64,000 nucleotides of DNA from Cyathus striatus (GCA_025738555.1 JAOVFP010000002.1:3968001-4032000); one strand, 5' to 3'; numbered from the stretch's first letter, positions 1 to 14,526 are shown. Notes: generated by a model not told the origin, from the sequence alone. A program made the numbers and translations.

Positions 1-1357
1 TATCCAACCTGCGCTGGTTTATCAACCAGTTTTCTGAAATCGAATAGAAGATTTACGGACTTAATTCCAGAATTCACGCTCCAGATAGAAAGGTCAGGAT
101 TGTTTTGTTCAACCTTATCAAAGACCCAACAATTATCAAACCCTGTGCAGTCTGTTAAGAATCTGAATAAATTCTATGCTGTATAACTTGATATGGCAGA
201 CAACATAACTTGTTCCGCAAAACTGTGCCTTCGTGGTGGCGGGAATGCTATGCCCAATTGACTTCGCACGACGAAAATCCATTGGGGTACCTGCGACATT
301 AACAAGCTTTCCAGTTGGTATTAATTGACCATCAGTCTCTACATATCTTGAACTTGGAAATTGTGTAATATGTCCGTTCAAATCCTGCGTTTCTTGATAT
401 CCCTCCAAGTTCCAGTAATGATGGGCACTCAGCATAATGGGTGTTTCTTCGGTGGACCTGGAATGCATTTTGATATCCCACGTTGCTTTTTCCTCGAGTG
501 TATATGTTACCTTGGCTAGATAGTAAATAATTGACGACCTAGTAAATATATTCCCTACTAACCTGGGTGAAAACTGTCCCGGGGAATCCTTGTTCACCAT
601 TTGGATCAATGAGAGAAAAGGTTACTGAATTGGAACTCTGCTTTATTACATTCCAGGCTCGTCTGTCATAGCCATCCTGCCCTCCATGAAGAGTATTGTT
701 CCCTTCAAGGGAATCAATGGAATTGAGACCGGATGTCGATATAGTATATACTGGAACAATTTAGGACATACCTTCGTTCAGTGGTACATGGAATTTATTG
801 GGACCCGTCGCGTCTTTGCTAATGGGAATGGTAAATGTCCCTCGTCGTATCCGGTTGGCGTACCTACAAAAATATGGATAATGGGCCTCGTTACAAGCTA
901 CAACCAAGTAATCGATTTGCGGTTGCCTTACCGACCAACCACAGGTCCGAAGTAAGGATGACCCAATTCGTCAGTTTGATACATCGTCTGTCAGAAATGA
1001 GTATGACGTAGGACGATAAAAATAACTCGAAGCTTGCATACAAGATTGTCAAAGCCAAGAATAATATCGCGAAAATTTCCATTCTACCCCTGGTCAGAAT
1101 TGTCACCTGAAATGGCTTAGCTAGGTACCTTGTCCTTTACCCAAAAATTCGTAGTTGTTGCACCCAAAGCAATGAAATCAGCTTTAGCAGAACCATCAGG
1201 AGCATAAAGATGGACAGGCAGGAATGGCTGCAAGCAGGGGTCAAGAAGTTGAACACACTCGCGCATAAATGAACATTACATTTCCAGCACCTGGCTTATT
1301 ACCAGCTGCTAATGCGAGGAGAGTACACAAGAAGATGTAGAACATAAGTGGAGCCAT
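1..1357 (-). CDS. Aldose 1-epimerase (galactose mutarotase), secreted, 3' end cut by window
   Basis: Interconverts the alpha and beta anomers of aldoses such as galactose and glucose. The ATG at 1357 opens a hydrophobic signal peptide (MAPLMFYIFLCTLLALAA), so the protein is probably exported, which is common for fungal paralogues. Family motifs appear in order across six or more exons: LGATTTNFWVKD, DELGHPYFGPVVGR, YANRIRRGTFTI, NTLHGGQDGYDRRAW, and SAHHYWNLEG, which carries the conserved His. A further exon reads IWSVNSGIK near base 60. Introns are short, for example between FGPVVGR and YANRI. The C-terminal exons, including the catalytic Glu region, lie beyond base 1. The gene diverges from the folylpolyglutamate synthase gene. 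Family assignment is secure; exact splice ends are inferred. Confidence 0.88.
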
Positions 1358-2035
1358 GTGCGAGAAAGCCAACGTCAAATATGCTGTGAACCTCTCCAGC
1401 TTTAAATCATTCGAGATGTTGCAAGATGGACGAGTAGAAGCAGGTGGGTTTTAAGTAGTGGTCATGGGTGCAACTTGAAGGCTAGGTAGCACATTGGCAA
1501 TAAAGTCAGATGGCCACGAATGTTGAACGTTGAACGGGGATATTGATTAACTTTCCCGCCGCCTGGAACATTAGCTTACGACTGTCATTACTTCTTATTT
1601 ATGTATCTCCGGTTTGCTCGCGAATAAAAAGAATGAGAAATAAATAAACCCCGCGTTGGAATCTCGCTTTTATGTACTATAGCCAGGATACATAATACTT
1701 ATCGATTACACTATTAGTACACAGGGATTGCAAGATTGCAAGGTCAACTGATCAGAATGTGGGAGGATTTAAAGCTGAAGTGACATTGCGAGAGTCCCGA
1801 TTGGAGCTGGATAAGTAAGTAACAGATGAGTACGATTCAAAGAAGTTTGATCGTTTAACGCAAGGGACATACACTCGGGCCGGTGTCCCGGAACACCACG
1901 TGATATGGTACATTTGTGCTAAGTAATATTTTGTTGTGACACTAACCTTGTAGTAGTTAGAATGATCAAGCACTAGTGCCCAAGAAATATTATTATCTGG
2001 GACATACTTGCAGTATATATATATCCACGTAGGCA
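1358..2035. promoter_or_regulatory. Divergent intergenic region between aldose epimerase and MET7
   Basis: About 680 bp without a convincing gene. It holds a CACGTG E-box at 1897-1902 and a TATA-like run (tatatatata) at about 2014-2023, just before the first FPGS ATG. The reading frames inside it have low-complexity or unrecognisable translations. Confidence 0.6.
1897..1902. promoter_or_regulatory. CACGTG E-box upstream of MET7
   Basis: Exact CACGTG palindrome 134 bp before the first FPGS ATG. In yeast this core is bound by Cbf1 at methionine-pathway promoters. Binding here is inferred only. Confidence 0.4.
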
Positions 2036-4053
2036 ATGCACCGGATGCATTCACCATCTAATTTCTTGACATCCCTTTATCGATCTATCTTTCACTCATC
2101 CCCTCGCTTATTCAGGTCAATGGCTACCAGATCGTACGCAGATGCAATAGAGAAGCTTAACTCCCTTCAGTCAAATGCTGCCACTCTCGATGCTGTTAAA
2201 GCTTCTGGGGGTCGGCTTAGCGCGTTCGCTATTCCAGAAATGTTAGAATACCTCTCACGTATTGGCTACTCTGTTCGCATCTCTTTTCCAGCCCTCTTAA
2301 AATTTCGGTGCATTAACCTCGTATCTACTCATTTTCATAGCCAGAAGAACTCAACAGACTCGATGTTATTCATATCACTGGGACCAAAGGAAAGGGATCC
2401 ACAAGCGCATTCGCCGACTCTATTATACGCCATGCTATGCCTCAATGGAAAGTGGGTGGGTGAATTGCATTCCTCCTCGTCTGCTGCCTCAAATCTCTTT
2501 CGGTCAGGGCTGTATACATCTCCTCACTTGGTAGCTGTACGGGAACGAATTCGTATTAATGGTATACCAATCTCCGAAGAGGATTTCGCACAATTTTTCT
2601 TCGAGGTCTGGGACAAGCTGGAGAAGAATACAAAGGTGTTTCTCATGTATGTGTCTCCGCCAATCATGGCTTACAACAGTCCAGAGGGAATTGGAATCGA
2701 CTTCTATAATGCCCGGATACTTCCGCTTTTTGACATTGCTCGCTTTCCATACGTTTATGAAACTCGGAGTGGACGCGACAGTTCTGGAAGTTGGTGTTGG
2801 GGGAACATACGACAGCACCAACATTGTACCCAAACCTGTGGTAACAGGCGTAACTGCACTAGGGATAGACCATATTTCAGTATTGGGGAGAACATTGCCG
2901 GAGATTGCATGGCAGAAGGGCGGAATCTATAAAGTAAGTGTGACATAGTTTTAAATTCTATTTATCGAACATTCCTTAGGAAGGCGTTCCTGCGTTTTCA
3001 GTTGAGCAACCTATAGAAGGAATTGAAGTGCTACATCAACGTGCAAAAGAGTTAAAGGTAAACATATATCTTAGCTCCGCAATTGTTATTGAACAATGAG
3101 CATTAAGGCCTCAGAGTTTACAATTGCGCTACCTACCCCCGGCATTTCGTCTATCAGGCTCGGTGTGTGATAGGTATAGTCATGTTATGATTATTGACAT
3201 TGACTATACCTTAGGCCTTGCTGGCACCCATCAGCAGCAAAACGCAAACCTTGCTGTCCATCTCGTTCGTTCATTCCTTAGACAGAGGGGACATCTTCAG
3301 GACATATCACCCTTGCCCCTCCCGTTTATTCGCGGATTAGAGAATGCGAAATGGTCTGGACGTTGTCAGACTGTCTCAGATTCGAAACGGTCATCCTTAA
3401 CGTGGTACTTAGATGGTGCACATACTACAGAAAGCCTTGAATGTTGCGTAGAGTGGTTCGTCTCTCCTGGAATTGGCCTGTCTTCGGTTCCGCAATCATC
3501 TGAAAGGTACGTAGTGTTACTACTCCACTCATTAAGTCTTCCTGAACTATCCACAAGAGCCGCCCGGATTTTAATCTTCAATTGTACTAGTGGTCGCTCA
3601 GGGCAATCATTTTTGGAAACTATCTATAACAAGACGGAAAAACTTTTAGCTGCATATCGGTCATTCTCGTCAGATACCGCCGTCTCTTTCTTTGACCACA
3701 TCATCTTCTGTTCAAACGTTACGTATGCAGATGGTCACTTCAAAGGAGGTACGTACAAGCTGTATGTCTCAATATATTTTGCTCTTTATTGATAAAACAT
3801 AGATCTCACTGCGAGAGCCATTTCGCTTACAGACTTAACGGAACTGAAAACACAGAAGCAACTTGCTGAAGCTTGGTTGTCTGTCGTTCCAGATTTTCCC
3901 GCTAATAATATTCATGTTCTCCCATCAATCGAACACGCTGTTAGATTCATTGACGGACTGAAGGCCCATCCTGCAAAGGTTTTAGTGACGGGAAGTTTGC
4001 ATCTTGTAGGCGGTGTGATTGAGGTAGCTGGGATATCTGACAGAGCCTTGTAG
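2036..4053 (+). CDS. MET7: Folylpolyglutamate synthase
   Basis: Adds glutamates to tetrahydrofolate in an ATP-dependent reaction, retaining folates in cytosol and mitochondria. The ATP-binding loop reads IHITGTKGKGSTSAF, followed by LYTSPHLVAVRERIRING, the MPGYFRFLTLLAFHTF block, VLEVGVGGTYDSTN, GIDHISVLG, and later GTHQQQNANLA and WYLDGAHTTES. All are hallmarks of the FPGS/MurC-like ligase family. The gene has about eight exons; introns are for example 2273-2340 and 2636-2684 (49 nt). It ends with TGSLHLVGGVIEVAG and TAG at 4051-4053. Two in-frame starts exist: 2036, giving an Arg/Ser-rich presequence, and 2120 (MATRSYADAIEKLN), the expected cytosolic start. The family is known to use such paired starts for mitochondrial and cytosolic forms. 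Confidence 0.93.
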
Positions 4054-4662
4054 ATTACCGACATGGAACTTCCTTGGTGCCTAAATCTTAGCTTCTTAGG
4101 TTTCAAGAATCAAGATAGAAAGTTGTCTTTTCTAATCGCTCTTTATCTTTACTAGAATTCTAATTGTGTTAGATAAACCTTCATAAGCTTGCTGTTCTTG
4201 GTTAAAAACGTGTTGCGTTATTATATTTTCTAGTGGATTAAGATATATAAATATAAGTAAACCAGATCAAAGACATTTTTGTTCAAATTAATATCATCTT
4301 ACGGAAGGAGACACCAGTAAGAAACAGATCTACTATTTATCAGGATGGGACAGTTTCAACTTTCTACTTCCAAAACAAGCAGCCAGCTCGAGCGGAAGTA
4401 AGAAGTCATATCCCGTAGGTGTTCGCAAACATCCAAATCAGGCGATCGCCGGAAAAGCTTGAATCAACAGCCTCGAGTTTGTATGGATCGAAAATTGGTG
4501 CAGAAGACTAGAAAATGCTACTGTGGGCCACTTGATTCTTTGAGTGGTTGGGAGGCCACACAATTAATGTCTTAGTCTACGTCATGAGAAGATAACATAT
4601 GATCCCCCCTCCAGAAATTACTTCTTCCAAATACTTGAGTTGATGGCAATGTAGTATGCTCG
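4054..4662. other. Convergent intergenic region, nothing recognised
   Basis: About 610 bp between two convergent stop codons. AT-rich after the MET7 stop. I see no gene, RNA or repeat in it. Confidence 0.5.
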
Positions 4663-5568
4663 TCATGTGCACTTGTTTCTTTCGGGAACGATGGTGAAAA
4701 GAGTATTAAATAGTTGTTGTGCCCGGTGTAAAATTTCAGTCTGAGCAACATTTACAGGCTCGACGGCATTAGAGACATCCCTCCGCTTCGATTTTCTAGC
4801 ATTGGTATTTTCGACTAAAGTTTCTAGTAAAGTTTCGCGTTTGCTATATTTCGAAGCCGTTATTTTACTCTTGCTGACTGTTTCACATTTTTTCTCGATG
4901 TCCCTCCGAATAAGCACTTGCATCGTTTGCTCGGTAAGGGAGTTCTTTTTACTACAGGCTTGTAGGTGCAAGATCTTCTGTGCGGAGGACTTTCGTGTTC
5001 TCCATTTAACTTGACAAGCTACACATTTCGTCAGCTTTTCCAACTGAGCGTCGGTGATATCAGAAAGGAGTCGTGAATATTTGGTATGTATCGACTTCTT
5101 GTCGCCTGCAGAGTTGCATCCACTTAATGAAGCAGTCCTCGATATGCAAGGTCGTTGCGTAGGATCATGAAAGGAAACCGCATTATACGCGAAACGAGCG
5201 AGGATACTTCGCGGGGGTTCATAACCTCTTTCAGACTCATCTATATAGAGCGGCATCAGTGAAACTGGATATAAAGCGGAATAAGTAATCTACACACCGG
5301 CTTGCTCATGAATGTCGTCGCTCGATTGCCTTGAACACCGTACAGCACAGTTTGACGTTCCGGAAGATGTTGTACCTGTATCAAAAGATTCAACGGGTTT
5401 GTTTATTTTCGAGGTCAAGTTACACATTACAGTCGTTAATATTCCCGTTATCCATCTGATATTGGAGAGGTGCAAGACGATTGCAAATCTTGTCTTTCGC
5501 AGTCGTTCAAGTTCAACTAGTTGGTAATAACGCGACGCGTAAATTTGGTTGTATTTGCCCTCATCCAT
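4663..5568 (-). CDS. Small protein with a C2HC zinc-finger-like motif, function unknown
   Basis: Two reading frames join through a very short 33-nt intron (about 5249-5281), restoring one frame (HEQA-VSLMPLYIDESERGYE). The result is a protein of about 290 residues starting at the ATG at 5568. The middle carries C-x2-C-x15-H-x3-C (CVACQVKWRTRKSS then QKILHLQAC), followed by a basic Lys/Ser-rich stretch (KKNSLTEQTMQVLIRRDIEKK). The pattern resembles UBZ4/SLX4-type finger modules of basidiomycete proteins, but there is no SLX1-binding domain, so I do not assign SLX4. The N-terminal exon has little recognisable content and may contain a missed intron. It shares a 153-bp divergent promoter with KAP120. 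Confidence 0.5.
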
Positions 5569-5721
5569 TTTACGCGCTTAACGAAACTTGTCTTCAACTG
5601 CAATTATAAACTTTATCAATAATCTCCCGATCGTCATTTATTCCAGTTACAACCATCTCCTATTGTTGAACTCTACCACCCATCCTGTTCTCTGTCATCG
5701 ATTAGGTGTGGACCGACTATC
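5569..5721. promoter_or_regulatory. Short divergent promoter, zinc-finger-like gene / KAP120
   Basis: Only 153 bp separate the two start codons, so both genes must be driven from here or from within each other's 5' regions. Confidence 0.5.
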
Positions 5722-8700
5722 ATGAACTCTCCAGGACGTCCGATTGTTATGGGTGTTGTCACGGAGAAGGTTTCTCCAGCAGAACTTTATGAAGTACTTG
5801 TATCTGCATGTTCTCAGGACCCTTCAAAAATACAAGGTTCCAGCAAACGTCTCAAGCAGATGCTTGACATGTTTGGGACTTTCGATGCCCTCCATGAGAT
5901 TGCAACCCAACGCTCGGTTGATTTGCCGATTCGAAAACAAGCTATCATTCAATTTAAAAATGCTGCGTTGGGTCACTGGAGGTCGAGGAAGTAGGCATAT
6001 ATTCTGCGTGGCTGGGTTTAGCACTAGTTGACAGCTATTCAAGACTTCTATCAGATGAGCATCGTATCCGAATTCGCGGTCGTTGTTTAACGTTCCTGAA
6101 TGAAGTGGATGAGACTGTACGCTTAAATACTAGAGTCGTTATCATAACTGACAGGTCGTTCAGATCGCCGAATGCAACGAAGTTATTGTCTGCAAAATTG
6201 CTCGTCAGGACTATCCTACGAATTGGTGAGACCACCAATTGCACCTCTTCCTGAAATCATTTTAATTTTACTACTAGGCCTACTCTCCTGAACGACCTTG
6301 TCGGTACTATTGACGGAATGCTACAAAGGCGTTACAGTACAGATCTTGAGGATCACGAAGATACGTTGATCCTGAGAAGAAGCCTGAAACTGCTCAACTC
6401 CATTCTAAAGGAATTTGCTAATATGAAGATGTTGACAGGAGTCAAAACTATGGCTGCCGTGAGCAAGCCTACGTATTCACGAATAAAACATACTGATGGT
6501 ATCTCATGGATCAGGTTGTTGAGCAACTGAGAAGTGTACTTTCTGGATACTATGGAAAACTCTCCAAAAGTGTCTCTACATCTTCCGTCAACTTAGATTC
6601 GCCTCGATCTTATAACGAAATTGCATTCACACATCTGGTCTACAAGTGTCTCACTAAGATGGCTATATGGTCATGGACCAGAATCGATAGGTTGACACCT
6701 GAAGAAAGCGAGACAAATCAAACATGGGTCGGTCGATTCCTATCTACTAATAATACATCAGTTAAATTTACAAGATATCCAATTAGATACGTGACTTGTT
6801 CCAAACATCAGCAGTGCAGATACAGGAACGAGTAGCACTTCGAAAATCCATCATTACGCCATTGATACAAAGAGGCATGGGTGGACCTGGCTATCCAAAA
6901 CAGTTCATCGATATCATCACCCGGCATATACAGGCGTTTGGAAAATTTTTCCGTCGGTTACAACAATTATCACATCAACGTTTCGTCGATCTTCCATTGT
7001 GTAGCGATTTGGTTTTATTCTATTGGTCGCAAGTTGTAGAAGCAACGAGTGGACCTGCAGAACTCATCGATGGTAAGTTATTCCTGCTTAAAATGAATCA
7101 CGCGTTCACTAGGGCCAACTATATATACAGATTCAAACCACGTCTTATATCCTGTCCGCTTCCTAGTCCAAGGTATGGTTTTGTTCAAGGAAAACCTTGC
7201 CCAGTGGACACCTACACGACGAGATGGAAATCCTAATAAGAATTGTATGTCATTTATAGTACACGGCATATTTTGAAAAACTGAATTTGTCACAGCGCTA
7301 TCTGAAGAGTTTGTCCAAAACGCGGTACATCTCTTAATTACAAGGTTTATGCCCTTAAATCCGAAAGACTTGGATAATTGGATAAGCGATCCTGAAGAAT
7401 GGGTGAATTTGGAAGACAAAGAAAATGATCAATGGGAGTTCGAGATTCGGGTTAGTTGGTTTCGGATTAAGACCACCATTGAACTTACATGCTATCTAGC
7501 CCTGCAGCGAGAGGGTATTAATGCAGCTTTCTAATCAATTTAGCGACTTTGTGGCTCCGTTGCTAGTCAGCACATTCCAGCAGCTTGCACGTACGTCTGC
7601 CAATGACTTTTAATATTATGGGCATAATGGTTGCTGAATAAAAAGCTAGCACAGAGAGCCGTTGAACTGACAGACATAGTGCAGAAAGAGGCACTCTACT
7701 GTGCTATAGGTCGATGTGCAATTCGTTTGAAAGGAAAGATTCCGTTTGAAGAATGGTTAACACATACGCTCTCCGAGGAAGTGCGCGACACCAACCCAAA
7801 GTGGGTTACTTTTCATTCGAAACAGAATTACTCCTCATGATATCTATAGTTATCCTATCATCAAACGCCGGATTGCATGGCTAATAGGTAAATGGGCTTC
7901 TGAGGAATGCACATCAGCAAGTAATCCAGCTCTTCTGAACATCATCATACACCTATTGCAAGATCGCAGCCAAGGCACAGACACTGTTGTCCGACTAACG
8001 GCTGCCGTTGCTTTACGAGAGTGTGTTGACGTGAGTTTTACTGCCATTAAGTAGTGACGGTTGAACTTATCAGCATTCGTAGACTATCAATTTTGATGCT
8101 GATTCATTTGCTCCGTTCTTGCCCATTGCTGTTTCTGAACTAGTACGATTAATCGGAGAAGCAGAGACCATGGAAAGCAAACGCAGAGTAGATGACACAC
8201 TTAATGCTGTGATTGAACAGGCCGGAACTAGAGTAAGCTTCCTAATTTCGGCCGTAGTCATTCACGGATTTCTTATAAAATCCAATACAGATTGCTCCAT
8301 TTATTAGTATTATTACCGAACCATTGCCGCAGATATGCAAGTCATAATAATTATTCCTTTCCGGAATCATGTTCACTTTTGCTGACAGGGCATTCTGCTG
8401 GGGACGACTGGTTGTTCAAGGGGTCTCTTTTGGTCACAGTAACCAAACTTGTAGAGGTGCGAAACAAAACAAACATCCTACAGAGGCACATTAGCTAACC
8501 AGATATAGTCGGTTAAAGAACTGTCTACAAGTCTAGGGAGTATAACTGTTCCACTGATTCGTGAAGGTTTAATGCCAGGGGTAATTACATGTTTTTCCTG
8601 CCAGATTCACGCAGTAATTTATTTCCATTTCATTTCAGGTCTTGACTTATTTAGATGAAGATGCTCTTAATCTATGGTTAGCGGCGTTGAGAAATACCAC

Positions 8701-9907
8701 CGTCATCGGAAGTGTGAATGGGGCTTCAGCATTATCAGAACTACTCCCTCAGGCTATATCTTTACTAGCAACTAATCTCGATTTACTAGGGAGAATCACT
8801 GATATCTTGGAGTCTTATTTTCTTTTAGATGCTCCAGGAATTTTGCAGGTTAGAAAGGAATAAGCAACTTTCTCACATATCTGACTTTTGTTTAGATGTT
8901 TTCTTCTCAACTATTCACTGCTTTCCTTGGTGCACTCAAAAGCAAAGCAGTTATTGCCAATCTAAAGGATATACTGGATGTTTTGTGCCTTTTAATCCAA
9001 ATTTCTCCTTCATCGTTGTGGGGTGAAGCCCTCCATACATCTGGACTTTTCGCACATATACTAACAAACCTAATTGATGCCGAGGTGCGTACTTTATTAT
9101 CACTGGGCGATGGATGACGGGACGGCCGTATAACAGAGCGACACCACGTTCCTCACCCATCACATATTCTTTTTTTCTCGCATCGTGATGGGCGATCGAC
9201 AAATGTTTTTACAACTGATGTCTGCGACGGCTACTGCCTTAAACCAATCAGAAACATACCTTTATGATGGACTCCTCGATCAGTGGTGGGGCAAGGTAAG
9301 TCAATGTACGAATCCCTTCGACGTCATGCTTACGATTGTTCATCGTAGTTTGACAATATGAGCGAACCAAGGCACCGAAAACTAGTGGCCATGAGCATTG
9401 CATCGCTTGTGTCCACTGGCCGGCAAGAAGTTCTTCAGCGCCTTCCAACGGAGATATTCAATCTTTGGTTAGATGTCTTTGGAGAGATTAAAGAAGTACT
9501 TTCAAACCGTGACACTGATGAAGACGAGAGGTAAAGTGCGAAGGAGGCTTGAATACATGCATGATCTTAACATGGAAGCAGCTCTGTGGCGGATTCTCCT
9601 ACGAGTTTAAAGCGATTCTGGGAGTTGGATGAAGCGCCTAGTGCATTCTACAAGGGCTCAGAGGGAACACCCGAATACCAACGACGCAAAGCTGTAAGGT
9701 GTATCTTTCCCCTCTTCCTTCAATACTGATTTGTTATTCCAGGTTTACAACCGAGACCCTGTCCGAAGCACGCAACTCAATGGTTACGTCGCAGCACACA
9801 TTAGAGAAGCAGAGACAGCGTGCGGGCCGCAAGTTTTCCAGAACTATCTGTCAAAGACCGATCCCGCTGTATTAAAACAAATCCAGGATGAAGTGCTGCG
9901 TACATAG
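5722..9907 (+). CDS. KAP120: Importin-beta family nuclear transport receptor (Kap120 / importin-11)
   Basis: A Ran-binding import receptor acting at the nuclear pore. The first exon is an importin-beta N-terminal (IBN) domain: QGSSKRLKQMLDMFGTFDAL, then PIRKQAIIQFKNAALGHW. After introns come LLSDEHRIRIRGRCL, VVQIAECNEVIVCKIARQDY, PTNWPTLLNDLVG and LKLLNSILKEFANMKML, matching the Kap120/importin-11 order. The rest is alpha-solenoid without sharp motifs. The C-terminus (RDPVRSTQLNGYVAAHIREA then LSKTDPAVLKQIQDEVLRT) also fits this subfamily. It is cut by many introns of about 50 nt. Stop at 9905-9907, only 84 nt from the converging PEX2 stop. Subfamily choice over other importins rests on the two ends. 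Confidence 0.85.
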
Positions 9908-9991
9908 TATTCTGAAAAAGATTTACTGTGAGGCAGATAGTAACTCACTATCATGATTAGTACTATCAAATGCATGTTTGCCATATGTAAA

Positions 9992-11496
9992 TCATTCAGA
10001 CAATCCAGATTCGCTATAGCTGCCCATAGACCCAGATAAGTCAGTGACATCCATATCCATGTCACTGCTGAATTCATAGTCACTACCTGAGCCCTCACTT
10101 TCGTTAGTTTCCACGACATATCGGCTAGCACCCATAACAGGTTGAGAACATCTGAGGCATTCCCAACTGGAGCCGTCATCTTCCTCCGCCATATTAAGCA
10201 TTCGCTCCGCAATACAGCTATAGCAATAAATATGACCACATGATGCAATATATGGGGTATAGATCTGATGAGCGGGAATGTCATTTTCTGATGATGAGGC
10301 ATTGGGAGTTGCCAAGGATGTGAACATGTTGTTGGGCTGGGACATGTCAAGGTTGAAAGATGCACTATCGAAGCAGATTGCACACTGGTCTTCAGGGAGG
10401 GACCAGTATCTACCTCGCTTCTGAGATACAGTTGGCTTCGGTTTGGCAGGCGTATTTGCACCTATGTGTGCAAAGGACCTGAAAGACAGATGTGAAAAAA
10501 CACTAGGTGAGAGGTATGCAGCGAAACGAGACAGTCGACGACGTATGAGTTGCGGATTCACAAGGGGAATGAGGAATAAGAGAAATTCCTAAGAAAGCTA
10601 GTTAGTAAAGAACACAAAGAATTAAAAGCAGAACTTGCTGTGAAGGCATGCCAGACCATCTGCCTGTTCATGAATTCGTAACTGACGTCTCGCTTGGTCA
10701 ATCGTCTCGAGGGAACAAGCCGCAATGCTAATAGCCTGTCTGCTAACGTCCGGTATCTAAAGCAAGTGAATAAACTATTATATAAATTTTAGAGGTAAGT
10801 GTGATACCTTCCATTCCATAAAAATGCTATGAAGTTGATAAGACCAAGAAAAGCATGAAGTGATTCAAGGGAATTAAGGTACTCCCATATTTTCCTGCGT
10901 CTATCTGATGAGGGAGCATCTGGCCATGCTTTAGAAAGAGCATGGGAGCGAAAGCGTCCATGAAAATAAGGAATAATCAAGGTGAGTGATACATGAGCAA
11001 GAAGCGTCCGAGATGGTAGTCCAGAGGCTGAAATGGCTAAGTATTAAAGCTGGAGATAATCGAGAACGGTACGGAAATGGGTCTTACGTGCATGAGAATT
11101 TGCATTGGAGGGGCGTGCTTGATAACGAAGGTCCTGTAGCTTGGAGCCATAGCTGGCTCCTGTATTCCATATAGATAACTTGTAGAGCGTCAGTTGGATG
11201 AGAAGGGCAAGCTCTGGTTCAAAGGAGGCCTTGAATGAAGTCTAATAAACGGAACTTCATAAGAACGAGTTTCTCTGTGGATGCAATGATAAATAGTATA
11301 CCGATATGAGAGAGAATGCTTTATTGATGGGCTCCTGAAGAAGATGGGCAAGTTCTTGGTCAAGAAGAAGGGAGTCGAGTTTTGCGACGCGTATTATTCT
11401 CGGTGAATACGAATGAGAAGGGTCCATAGAAGAAGATATATTCTGAAGAGTCGGTTCTGCAGAGATCCATGCTTGCTGAAGGACCTGGGATGACAT
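9992..11496 (-). CDS. PEX2: Peroxisome biogenesis factor 2, RING E3 ligase subunit
   Basis: Pex2, Pex10 and Pex12 form the peroxisomal membrane RING complex that ubiquitinates Pex5. The N-terminal exon from the ATG at 11496 reads SPRIIRVAKLDSLLLDQELA, and the next contains FEPELALLIQLTLYKLSIWN then GASYGSKLQDLRYQ, both diagnostic of the Pex2/Pex12 domain. The C-terminal exon has a RING: DQCAICFD, SCGHIYCYSC and WECLRCSQPV. After the RING is an acidic Ser/Asp-rich tail (SGSDYEFSSDMDMDVTDLSG) that is probably disordered. It diverges from FRS2 across 155 bp containing a CACGTG box at 11557. Confidence 0.92.
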
Positions 11497-11556
11497 GACG
11501 AATGGAGGATAGCGAACTTAGCCGTCCGACGAATGTTGTGAAAGCACTCCAGTTCT

Positions 11557-11562
11557 CACGTG
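11557..11562. promoter_or_regulatory. CACGTG E-box in PEX2/FRS2 divergent promoter
   Basis: Exact CACGTG 61 bp upstream of the PEX2 start and 90 bp upstream of the FRS2 start. Confidence 0.35.
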
Positions 11563-11651
11563 ACCATTTAGCATCTTATCTACTTAAGTATTGCCAACTT
11601 ATTCAATACTAACCATCGATTCGTTCTTCTGTCTGGTTACCCTTCAGCATC

Positions 11652-13721
<2,070 letters not shown>

Positions 13722-13929
13722 ATGAAGTAGTATAGATGAAATATACGTAGATGTATTTACATAACTAGGAAATATATATGTGCATTCCATCGGATTTCTA
13801 GCGTCCACGCTTCGCATTTGTGAGCTATCAGTTATCAGTAGTACATAGTGCTATTATCCACGCAATATACTTGTAACTTTCACTAGAAATATAGTATAAT
13901 TGATACCTTTGTCCATCCAGTTGCAGTTG

Positions 13930-14526
13930 CTAAAATCGAAGGCCCAGTTGGCTGTCATCTAGCGCCCCCTCTAATTTCTTGAAACCAAGCTTCTCGTAAA
14001 ACTTTCTAGCCTCATTGTTCCTTGGATCCATTCCAAACCAAACTCCGTGCAATCCTTCATCCTTCAAATGCGCAATCGCCCTATCAATCAACTTCCTACC
14101 CCAACCCTGTCTCTGAAATTCCTTCATGATGTCGATGTGCAAGTGTGCAGGTGAAAACTGAATGTTAGCTTCTGGTGCCACGTGCATATTTTTAAGCAGT
14201 TTCATGTAGCCCACGTCTGCGGGTTTGGTGGCGAGTGAGGGGGGGTACTTCTGTGCGAGATTTGGCCACCAGTGCTCTGCTGCATATTTCTCATATGCAC
14301 GGGTATCCGTTGATCCCAAAACATAACCCACAGGTCGGTCGTCTTCTACCAAAACAAATCCCCATGTAGTTGGCAGTTTGACGTATGGAACAGCATACAC
14401 CAGTCCGGGTAGCTCTCCGAAGTCGTGTAGATGTTGCGCAGATGCGCCTGCATCGGCCGTTACAAGGCAAATATGGGAGAGGGCGGCTTCGTCACTCTCA
14501 ACAGCTTTGCGAATTGTAAGTGGCAT
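13930..14526 (-). CDS. GNAT-family N-acetyltransferase
   Basis: A single-exon gene of 198 residues, in contrast to its intron-rich neighbours. The GNAT fold is shown by the start MPLTIRKAVESDEAALSHIC, by motif A with the acetyl-CoA loop (HLHIDIMKEFQRQGWGRKLI, Q-x2-G-x-G type), and by motif B (NNEARKFYEKLGFKKLEG). It resembles fungal cytosolic acetyltransferases with a HLHDFGELPGLVYAVPY segment. I cannot name the acceptor. The stop at 13930 lies 208 bp from the converging FRS2 stop. Confidence 0.85.
   Translation of the reverse strand: MPLTIRKAVESDEAALSHICLVTADAGASAQHLHDFGELPGLVYAVPYVKLPTTWGFVLVEDDRPVGYVLGSTDTRAYEKYAAEHWWPNLAQKYPPSLATKPADVGYMKLLKNMHVAPEANIQFSPAHLHIDIMKEFQRQGWGRKLIDRAIAHLKDEGLHGVWFGMDPRNNEARKFYEKLGFKKLEGALDDSQLGLRF

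Noticed and set aside
1752..2057. 101-codon minus-strand frame between aldose epimerase and MET7
   Set aside because: No family motif, crosses the probable MET7 promoter and overlaps the MET7 start; taken as chance.
9844..10461. 205-codon minus-strand frame beside PEX2
   Set aside because: It is another frame of the PEX2 RING exon and has no motif of its own.
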